From contig JAPOYA010000024.1 of assembly GCA_026706815.1 (NCBI GenBank), positions 1 through 64,000 of the forward strand: a stretch of DNA of 64,000 nt, given 5' to 3'. The notes under the pieces are model-generated. The model ran no database searches, was not told the origin of the DNA, and saw only the letters and a program-made list of their open reading frames with translations. The position numbers and the translations under genes are program-made. Shown piece by piece: positions 10,855 through 17,497 of the stretch; the stretch's first letter is position 1, and each line of letters begins with the position of its first letter. The stretch comes from Acidimicrobiaceae bacterium (GTDB taxonomy: Bacteria > Actinomycetota > Acidimicrobiia > Acidimicrobiales > Aldehydirespiratoraceae).

Positions 10855-10871
10855 TGTAGCAAATTGCTACA
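10855..10871. promoter_or_regulatory. Palindromic operator candidate of the toxin-antitoxin operon
   Basis: TGTAGCAA-A-TTGCTACA is a perfect 8-bp inverted repeat with a one-base centre, 21 bp upstream of the antitoxin GTG. RHH-type antitoxins usually bind such repeats over their own promoter, so autoregulation is inferred. Confidence 0.6.
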
Positions 10872-10889
10872 CTAGACCGCAACGAGGTC

Positions 10890-11219
10890 CTAGATCAGCC
10901 ATTCGAGGGCGCGGAAAGAGCCCATGCCGGACGGGTCGTAGAGGGCTTCGGCTTCGCTGATTCGGCTGCGGGCCCGCAGGGCTGCCAGGTCGCCGACATG
11001 GGCTGACTCGTGCCACTGGCGCTTGCCCTCGGCCACCAGATCATCGATGCCGTGCGCTCGCAGGAAATCCGCTTGAGTACGGTTCGAGTCGGCTCTGCGA
11101 ACCAGCTCAAGCTGATCGATGGCAACGTCGACGGTGATGTCACAGGCTCCCGGCTCTCTGAGCCAGCGATTCGAATCGCCTGCATCATGTCCTGAGTGGG
11201 TGCGCAACCAGGAGCCCCG
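10890..11219 (-). repeat. 330-bp direct repeat, distal copy: detached 3' end of the MidA-family gene
   Basis: This segment aligns without gaps to 13285-13614, the 3' end of the MidA/NDUFAF7-family gene, at a constant offset of 2395 bases. I count 16 or 17 mismatches in 330 (about 95% identity), mostly in third codon positions. It begins exactly at the stop codon and encodes the same C-terminus, but lacks the first 245 or so residues, so it is a gene fragment. The restriction-modification genes lie between the two copies. Confidence 0.93.
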
Positions 11220-11268
11220 GAACCAGTTCAGTTCTGAATACGCGCTCTCAGTCGTTATTATCCCAACA

Positions 11269-12135
11269 GTGAGCAACGACAACGATTCGGATCTTGAACA
11301 GGAGAATGTTGGCGGCCTCTCCGGTCAGGTCCGTGATATCACCGTGAGCGGATTCCCCCAAGGTTACGACTACAAGGCGACCCGCTACGCAGATGTCATT
11401 CTGAAAGAAGCGTTCCCCAATCGCTTCGCTGATCTGCAGTCGGCGCTTGACGCATTCAGGCCTACGCTGGATGAACTCCGATCAGGAGGAGGTGGGAGGA
11501 CCGTTTTCGTCAGGCGGTTCGACGAGTCTCTGGCGAACCGACTAGAAGACGAACAAATCATCTGGGGCAAACAAAACATCACCATTGAGAAAGGTATTGG
11601 ATTTGACGGGACGGTGATGCCTGTTTCAAGAGTCCGCGGCCATGAGATAGACATGTTTGGCCTGGGTTCGGTAGCGCAACCCCTTCCTGGAGTCGCAGTC
11701 GAGATGGAGTGGAACAACAAAGACCCGTTCTTTGACCGCGACCTAATTAACTTCCAGGCGCTTCACCATGAAGGGGCGATCGCGGTGGGAGTCATAATCA
11801 CGCGGGGAGCTGACCTCCAGAATCTCATATCTACAGTGATCCAGAGCAAGGATGGAGGTTTCAAGTACGGGGCCTCGAGTACGCATTGGGACAAGCTGGT
11901 ACCCAGAATCAATCTGGGCGGTGGGGGTGAATGCCCTCTACTTCTCATTGGGATCCGCCCCGACAGAATCGACGGTATCGATCTTGCACACGTTGTCCGT
12001 GAGAAACTAGATGACGCAGACCTGCTCAGGGAGACTTGGCGGGACACTTACAAGAGCTGGAACGAAGCTAAACCGGTTTTTGACAAACTCCGAAACGATG
12101 CCCTCGAACTCCTTCCTCCTGTGTCGAACATATAG
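11269..12135 (+). CDS. BglII-type type II restriction endonuclease
   Basis: The 288-residue protein fits the BglII/BstYI endonuclease family. The core IDMFGLGSVAQPLPGVAVEM followed by EWNNKDPFFDRDLINF carries the PD-(D/E)xK-like set: an Asp in the EIDMF strand, then ExE before the helix, with ALHHEGAIAVGVIITRG after it. It would cut DNA left unmethylated by its partner; the target sequence cannot be read from the protein. GTG at 11269 gives MSNDNDSD and starts 50 bp after the distal repeat. The gene is visibly more AT-rich (about half GC) than its neighbours. It converges on the methyltransferase with a 19-bp gap. Confidence 0.8.
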   Translation: MSNDNDSDLEQENVGGLSGQVRDITVSGFPQGYDYKATRYADVILKEAFPNRFADLQSALDAFRPTLDELRSGGGGRTVFVRRFDESLANRLEDEQIIWGKQNITIEKGIGFDGTVMPVSRVRGHEIDMFGLGSVAQPLPGVAVEMEWNNKDPFFDRDLINFQALHHEGAIAVGVIITRGADLQNLISTVIQSKDGGFKYGASSTHWDKLVPRINLGGGGECPLLLIGIRPDRIDGIDLAHVVREKLDDADLLRETWRDTYKSWNEAKPVFDKLRNDALELLPPVSNI

Positions 12136-12154
12136 TCCGCGGAGTCATTGAGGT

Positions 12155-13006
12155 TCAACCGTAGGCTGCATACGGTTGGCCTCGCGGTGTCACCTGATCA
12201 TCTGCTTCGTTACCCCAAGAGACCCAACCGGGCCTCGAATAACGAGCGAACAATTCAAGATACGGCCCGGGCGAACAATCTTCAATGACATCGTACTGTT
12301 CGTCAGGTTTGCGTGAATGCTCGCGCTTTCTCGTTTCGATCATGTTGACCTGCCGCCGGCCGGGCGCAAGCGTTCGCATGCTGCCTCTCACACCAAACAA
12401 GATCAATTCGGTCACGTTCCGAAAGTAGAATCCCACACCTCTCCCGTCAGGTCCGCCGTCTTTGCGGCGCTTGGCCCACACGATATTGGACTTGTAGGTA
12501 AATCCCCAAGACTCCATGACCTGCAGCCCGTCGGCGATGAGTGCGTTCGGTACCCACAGATAAAGATGCGCGTTGTCGGTCAGCACCTCCGGGATAGGGA
12601 GTACCCGAATCTCGGCCGTTGTCATTGTGTCGTACCGCGACAATCGACGATGCTCTGGAGCCACCTTGCCCGTACGATTCATGAACTGCCAAGGTGGATC
12701 GGCCAAGATCGTCGAGAATGGTCCACCTTCCACAGTCCGGAGATCTTCGGAAGCGGATTGAACTCCTGCCCCGCGATGTGCTGACACCGCCAGTTCTTCT
12801 CTGGACTTGGGCACGACTCGGATTTCGTGCCCAAGAACTTCGGCCAACGAAGCGAGCGTCGAAATCTGCGGATTGCGGTCACTTCCTGAGAACAACCTCC
12901 TAAGCGACGCCGGTTGGGTATCAGCCAACCGGGCTAGGTCCGCCTTGGATAGTCCCGCCTTCCGGCGAGCATTGTCTAGTTCCTTCAATAGCGTGTTCGT
13001 TTCCAT
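12155..13006 (-). CDS. XRE-fused MT-A70 family adenine-N6 DNA methyltransferase
   Basis: Residues 1-66 form an XRE/Cro-type helix-turn-helix (KAGLSKADLARLADTQPASL). From ~95 on there is an MT-A70 methyltransferase with the catalytic DPPW at ~103-106, the strand AHLYLWVPNALIADG near 150 and a late PGPYLELFAR SAM-binding segment. It should protect host sites from the convergent endonuclease. The ATG at 13006 is 10 bp from a perfect 18-bp palindrome, so the fused HTH may repress its own promoter. The ~250 bp upstream to the MidA gene (13035-13284) holds no other gene I can support. Confidence 0.85.
   Translation of the reverse strand: METNTLLKELDNARRKAGLSKADLARLADTQPASLRRLFSGSDRNPQISTLASLAEVLGHEIRVVPKSREELAVSAHRGAGVQSASEDLRTVEGGPFSTILADPPWQFMNRTGKVAPEHRRLSRYDTMTTAEIRVLPIPEVLTDNAHLYLWVPNALIADGLQVMESWGFTYKSNIVWAKRRKDGGPDGRGVGFYFRNVTELILFGVRGSMRTLAPGRRQVNMIETRKREHSRKPDEQYDVIEDCSPGPYLELFARYSRPGWVSWGNEADDQVTPRGQPYAAYG
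12156..12178. terminator. Hairpin between convergent restriction and modification genes
   Basis: CAACCGTA and TACGGTTG form an 8-bp perfect stem with a 7-base loop just inside the methyltransferase 3' end, 20 bp past the endonuclease stop. No U-tract follows, so terminator function is uncertain. Confidence 0.4.
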
Positions 13007-13016
13007 CTGAATCCAA

Positions 13017-13034
13017 CGTAACACATGTGTTACG
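13017..13034. promoter_or_regulatory. Perfect 18-bp palindrome upstream of the methyltransferase (operator candidate)
   Basis: CGTAACACATGTGTTACG is its own reverse complement and sits 10 bp upstream of the methyltransferase ATG. The neighbouring gene encodes an XRE-type HTH fused to a methyltransferase, so this is the natural binding site for autoregulation. No second full copy is visible near the endonuclease start. Confidence 0.7.
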
Positions 13035-13284
13035 CCTCCCTTGGTATTAGTGGGACGCATTCCCGCGCCGAGCTGAACCGGCAACATATCTAGACCCTGT
13101 GACAGCACAGCCCAAACGCCCGGGAGGGCAATCGAACCGGGTCACAACAAAGGCAAGATGACTTCCAAGCCGCGTCAACTCCCCCAACTGAGGGTCCGTC
13201 CGATGCGCACACGCGTTCTACTCGATTACTGATCGGATGAGCGCTTGGAAGCCATTCCCGATCTGGCTTCGCCGTAACGGCGTG

Positions 13285-13614
13285 CTAGAGCAGCCATTCG
13301 AGGGCGCGGAAAGAGCCCATGCCGGACGGGTCGCAGAGGGCTTCGGCTTCACTGATGCGGCTGCGGGCCCGCAGGGCTGGCAGGTCGCCGACATGGGCCG
13401 ACTCGTGCCACTGGCGCTTTCCCTCGGCCACCAGATCATCGATGCCGTGCGCTCGCAGGAAATCCGCTTGAGTGCGGTTCGAGTCGGCTCTGCGAACCAA
13501 CTCAAGCTGATCGATGGCAACGTCGACGGTGATGTCACAGGCTCCCGGCTCTTTGAGCCAGCGATTCGAGTCCCCTGCATCATGTCCTGAGTGGCTGCGC
13601 ACCCAAGAACCCCG
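13285..13614 (-). repeat. 330-bp direct repeat, proximal copy within the intact MidA-family gene
   Basis: This is the in-frame 3' end of the MidA-family gene and the partner of 10890-11219. Homology stops sharply on both sides: at the stop codon (13285) and at 13614, where the gene body continues and the other copy runs into unrelated sequence before the endonuclease. Confidence 0.93.
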
Positions 13615-14355
13615 CGCTGCGAGTTCCGCTGTGATGCCGCCATAGTCGAGCACCACCACACGGCCTGCGTGCAACGAACCGAGCGCTTCGGCGAGCCAAT
13701 CCCGCGCTGCCCTCTGCCAAACAACCTGCAACCCTTCAGAACCGCGCGCACCCACCAGCGTGTTGAGTTCTTCGACGATCACAGACGACTCCGGAGCCGG
13801 AACCGCAACCGTGGCGAACTGGCCCCAATCTGGGCCTTCGCGGATCCGCAACTCAAACCAGTCCCCACCACGGCGCTCGTAGAGGTCGAAGCCCAAGTTG
13901 TCCAAGAGCTCGTTCGCCAGCACGACCCCGACCGCAGCCGGCTCGCTGGGGCCCTTCTCGGCCGAGACCACCGACGGATGCTCGGGGTGCTGAGCCCGCT
14001 GCACAGCCGACCGCTCTATTGCATGCCATATGAGCGCGCCGGAGCGAAGCGCCTCGGGTTCAGCGGCGACAACTGAGCGCGCCAGCGTGCCCGGGCCGGC
14101 ACCCCACTCATAGACAGGAAACTGCCCTGGGGATCCAAGCTCTCGCCACCAAGTGTCGATCGCCCGGGCCACCACAGCACCGAATAACGGACCTACTTCG
14201 GGAGCAGTCAGGAAATCTCCCTGTCGCCCAGCTTGGCCTCTTGCCTGATAGAACCCCTCGCTTTCGTCGTAGAGCGCGGCGTCCACATATTCCGAAACCG
14301 GGATCGACCCCTTTTCAGCAATCCTTCTGCGGAGTCGAAGAGCGAGCGTCGCCAC
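13285..14355 (-). CDS. SAM-dependent methyltransferase, MidA/NDUFAF7 family
   Basis: The 356-residue protein has the family's N-terminal helix (RLRRRIAEKGSIPVSEYVDAAL), the SAM loop YEWGAGPGTLARSVV near 100, and a middle ANELLDNLGFDLYER motif. In mitochondria the homologue NDUFAF7 methylates an arginine of NDUFS2, the NuoD counterpart, and is needed for complex I assembly. Here it begins 20 bp after nuoN as the last gene of the 11-subunit nuo operon, which supports a similar role by context. Its last 110 codons are duplicated beyond the restriction-modification genes, so the 3' end may be partly of foreign origin. Confidence 0.85.
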   Translation of the reverse strand: MATLALRLRRRIAEKGSIPVSEYVDAALYDESEGFYQARGQAGRQGDFLTAPEVGPLFGAVVARAIDTWWRELGSPGQFPVYEWGAGPGTLARSVVAAEPEALRSGALIWHAIERSAVQRAQHPEHPSVVSAEKGPSEPAAVGVVLANELLDNLGFDLYERRGGDWFELRIREGPDWGQFATVAVPAPESSVIVEELNTLVGARGSEGLQVVWQRAARDWLAEALGSLHAGRVVVLDYGGITAELAARGSWVRSHSGHDAGDSNRWLKEPGACDITVDVAIDQLELVRRADSNRTQADFLRAHGIDDLVAEGKRQWHESAHVGDLPALRARSRISEAEALCDPSGMGSFRALEWLL

Positions 14356-14375
14356 GGTTACAGACTACGGGGCTA

Positions 14376-15887
14376 TCAGCCTCCGGCCAGCAGGCTCACC
14401 TCGGTGAAGCGGCCGACCACATCGCCCGGAACGACGCCCATGGCGATAGTGATCACCGCGGTCAAGGCCAACGCCACACCCAGCGACAGTGGAACATTCA
14501 CGGGGGTCAGATCGCCGTCGGGGGCGTCTTCAGCCCACATGCTGAATCCGATTCGGGCATAGTAGTAGAGCGCGATCACCGAGTTGACCGCTACGAATAT
14601 CCCCAGCACCAGGCCAGATGCTGTGTCTGCCTCAATGACCGCCTCCATCACGCGGAACTTGGCCAGCCAGCCTCCCAATGGCGGGATCCCGGCCAAAGAG
14701 AACAGGAAGATCGTCATAGCAACGGTGAGCCCGGGGGCGTAGTGGAACAATCCCCGGTAATCGGAGATTTCCGCTGACCGGGTCTTGCGTGCGACCGCAA
14801 TCACGACCGCGAAAGCACCGAGGTTCATGGCCGCGTAGATCACCAGGTAGGTGACAGAGGCGGTGAGGGCCTTGTCGGGCACGGTTCCGGCCACAGCAAG
14901 CGGTGCCAGCATGTATCCCGCCTGAGCAACACCCGAGTAAGCGAGCAGGCGCACGATGTTGGTCTGCCGCAACGCCATCAGGTTCCCGGCCGTCATCGAT
15001 GCTGCCGCCAATGCCCACATCAGCGGTTCGAAGATGTCGTCGCGGCCGAGGAAGCCGACGAACAGCAGGTTCATCAAAGCCACGAAGCCTGCTGCTTTGG
15101 AGGCCACCGAGATGAACGCGGTGACCGGGGTGGGAGAGCCCTCGTAGGCGTCGGGCGCCCAGGTGTGGAACGGGAACGCCGACACCTTGAAAGCGAATCC
15201 CACCACCACGAAGATGATGCCGATCACAACCACCGCAGACGGACTGGCCAGCGCGCTGACAGCATCGTTGATATCAACCAGCAGTGTCGAGCCTGCGGAT
15301 CCGTACAGCAGGGACATGCCGTACAGCATCACCGCTGAGGCGAACACGCCCATCAGGTAGTACTTGAGGCCGGCCTCGTTGCTCTTTAGGTCGCGTTTGC
15401 GCCAAGTGGCCAGCATGTAGGCGGGGATCGAGAGCAGTTCGAGGGCCACGAAGATCGAGATGAGGTCGCGGGCTGAGGCCATCAGGATCATGCCGAGTAT
15501 CGAACTCAGCAGCAGGCCGTAGTACTCGTTCTCCCAGTAGTCGCCCTCGGCGATGTAGTTGGTCGACATCAACACGACCACATAACCGGCCAGCACGAAC
15601 GTGGCCTTCATGATCAGGCTGTAGTCGTCGACCACGAATCCGCCGTTGAACATGGACCGGTCGTTGCCGTCCAGAGCCAGGGTGATGATCGGCACCATCG
15701 TCGTCAGCAGGGCCAGAGAGGTGAGCGGCGCGGCGATCCGTCGAGCCCGCTCGAGCCAGCCGATGTCGATCATCGTGATCAGAGCGCCGAAGCCGAGCAG
15801 GGTGAGTTCGGGCGCGGCCGCGTGCCAGTCGATCGCCGGCCGAACAAACTCGGCCGCTCCGAACATCGGCGCGATACCGGCGAGCAC
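14376..15887 (-). CDS. nuoN: NADH-quinone oxidoreductase subunit N, 11-subunit cluster
   Basis: A 503-residue antiporter-like membrane subunit with about 14 helices. The conserved Glu of TM5 is in FVALELLSIPAYM (~150), the TM7 lysine in GFAFKVSAFPFHTWAPDA, and LLAYSGVAQAGYM is the TM10 region. It forms one proton channel of the membrane arm. The gene begins about 3 bp after nuoM and is followed by the MidA-family methyltransferase. Confidence 0.94.
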   Translation of the reverse strand: MLAGIAPMFGAAEFVRPAIDWHAAAPELTLLGFGALITMIDIGWLERARRIAAPLTSLALLTTMVPIITLALDGNDRSMFNGGFVVDDYSLIMKATFVLAGYVVVLMSTNYIAEGDYWENEYYGLLLSSILGMILMASARDLISIFVALELLSIPAYMLATWRKRDLKSNEAGLKYYLMGVFASAVMLYGMSLLYGSAGSTLLVDINDAVSALASPSAVVVIGIIFVVVGFAFKVSAFPFHTWAPDAYEGSPTPVTAFISVASKAAGFVALMNLLFVGFLGRDDIFEPLMWALAAASMTAGNLMALRQTNIVRLLAYSGVAQAGYMLAPLAVAGTVPDKALTASVTYLVIYAAMNLGAFAVVIAVARKTRSAEISDYRGLFHYAPGLTVAMTIFLFSLAGIPPLGGWLAKFRVMEAVIEADTASGLVLGIFVAVNSVIALYYYARIGFSMWAEDAPDGDLTPVNVPLSLGVALALTAVITIAMGVVPGDVVGRFTEVSLLAGG

Positions 15888-15889
15888 TG

Positions 15890-17479
15890 TCAGCCCCCAC
15901 CCGACCCTGAAGAGGCGGCCGCCTCAGCGACCTCGCATCCCGTGAGGGTAGTAATGCAGTTGTCGAGCGACTGGGCCACCGCCAGGTCTGTCACCTCGAA
16001 GATCAAGCCAGGTGCGACTCCGAACAGGACGATCCCGAAGAGCAGCGGCGCCCAGGCGATCCACTCGGTCGTCGAGACGTCGGTGATATTGGGGTCGTCT
16101 GCGAATTCTGCGGACGGCTCACCCATCGCGGTGCGCTGCAGCAGCCACAGCAGGTATCCGGCAGCGAGCACCGTGCCGATCGCTGCCACGACCATGTAGA
16201 CCCGGAAGGTCTGCTCTGAGACCCCGGCGGCGGGTTCGTACGCGGCAAGGATCGCAGGGAACTCCCCCCAGAATCCGGCGAGGCCGGGCAGGCCGAGCGA
16301 GGCCATCGACACGAACCCCAGGATCCAGCCCAGGCGGGGGGCCTGAGCAAGCATCCCGCCGAGCCGTTTGATCTCCAGGGTGTGATAGCGCTCTTTGACC
16401 GAACCCGCAATGAAGAAGAGCATTCCGGTGATCAGCCCGTGCGCCACCATTCCGAAGATCGCCGCGTTGATGCCGAAATCGGTCAATGTGGCAATGCCGA
16501 GCATCACGAATCCCATGTGGGCGACGGACGAGAAGGCGATCAGGCGTTTCATGTCGGTTTGGGCCAGACAACCGAGCGCGCCGTAGATGATCCCGATCAC
16601 CGCCAGCAGGCCGATCCACGGCGCCCAGGCCTCCGCGGCCTCGGGCAGCATCGGGATGGCGATGCGGATGAAACCGTACGTGCCGAGTTTCAGAAGCACC
16701 GCAGCCAGGATGACCGAACCCTGGGTCGGCGCTTCGGTGTGGGCGTCGGGGAGCCAGGTATGGAACGGGAACATCGGCACTTTCACGCCGAAACCGAGGA
16801 ACATGCCCGCGAAGACCAGCAACTGCGTGCCCCTGGTGATCCCCTCGCCGGCATTCTCGGTCAGCACCAGCATGGAGAACGTGTCCGCTTCGGTGAGGAA
16901 GTAAAGAGCCAGGAACGACAACAGCATCAGAGCCGACCCGAACAGTGTGAACAGGAAGAACTTCAACGAGGCGTAACGCCGGTTCTCGCCGCCCCAGACC
17001 GCGATCATGAAGAACATCGGCAACAGCACGACCTCGAAGAACACGAAGAAGAGCACCAGGTCCTGGGCTACGAACGTGCCGATCATCCCCGTCTCCAAGA
17101 TCAAGGACAGGATCAGGAACGCTTTGGCATTGCCGGGTTCGGGTATGTGATTCCAGGAGTAGACGAACACCAGCGGCATGATCAGAGCGGTGAGCGCGAT
17201 CAACGGCAGTGACATGCCGTCGACGCCGATGGTGTAACCCGCATCGATCACCTCGATCCATTCGGTGTCCACGAAGTACTGCAACACCCCGGCTTTGCCG
17301 TAGTTGAAGTCGATCAACAGGAAGGCGGCGAGTCCCAGGGTGACCAGCGAGGTGAGCAGGGCCACCTGCTTGTGGGACTGCTCGTCTTCTTGGGGGATCA
17401 AGACCATGATCAGCGCCCCGACGAGCGGAGCGAAGACCAGGATTGTGAGCAACCAGTTGTTGTCGGAGATTGTTTCCAT
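15890..17479 (-). CDS. nuoM: NADH-quinone oxidoreductase subunit M, 11-subunit cluster
   Basis: The 529-residue antiporter-like subunit has the TM5 Glu in FVFFEVVLLPMFF, the lysine and HTWLPDAHTEAP loop in GFGVKVPMFPFHTW, and IAFSSVAHMGFV near TM10. Helix count and length are normal. The C-terminus carries a Ser/Gly-rich tail (EAAASSGSGGG). Only one nuoM is present, so this is not the 2M-type complex I that carries two. Confidence 0.94.
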   Translation of the reverse strand: METISDNNWLLTILVFAPLVGALIMVLIPQEDEQSHKQVALLTSLVTLGLAAFLLIDFNYGKAGVLQYFVDTEWIEVIDAGYTIGVDGMSLPLIALTALIMPLVFVYSWNHIPEPGNAKAFLILSLILETGMIGTFVAQDLVLFFVFFEVVLLPMFFMIAVWGGENRRYASLKFFLFTLFGSALMLLSFLALYFLTEADTFSMLVLTENAGEGITRGTQLLVFAGMFLGFGVKVPMFPFHTWLPDAHTEAPTQGSVILAAVLLKLGTYGFIRIAIPMLPEAAEAWAPWIGLLAVIGIIYGALGCLAQTDMKRLIAFSSVAHMGFVMLGIATLTDFGINAAIFGMVAHGLITGMLFFIAGSVKERYHTLEIKRLGGMLAQAPRLGWILGFVSMASLGLPGLAGFWGEFPAILAAYEPAAGVSEQTFRVYMVVAAIGTVLAAGYLLWLLQRTAMGEPSAEFADDPNITDVSTTEWIAWAPLLFGIVLFGVAPGLIFEVTDLAVAQSLDNCITTLTGCEVAEAAASSGSGGG

Positions 17480-17497
17480 GTCGAAAAGATTCCTGGG

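Noticed and set aside
13120-13150. TTCGA-containing segment resembling a tRNA T-loop upstream of the methyltransferase
   Set aside because: The flanking bases do not form a T-stem or acceptor stem, and no anticodon arm can be drawn.
16119-17261. 380-codon minus-strand ORF overlapping nuoM in another frame, and many similar Arg/His-rich ORFs across both nuo operons
   Set aside because: They are alternative frames of high-GC membrane genes; the nuo frames have full family motifs.
14376-17479. 2M-type complex I (two nuoM genes) for the first nuo cluster
   Set aside because: Only one nuoM lies between nuoL and nuoN, and NuoN has no extra length.
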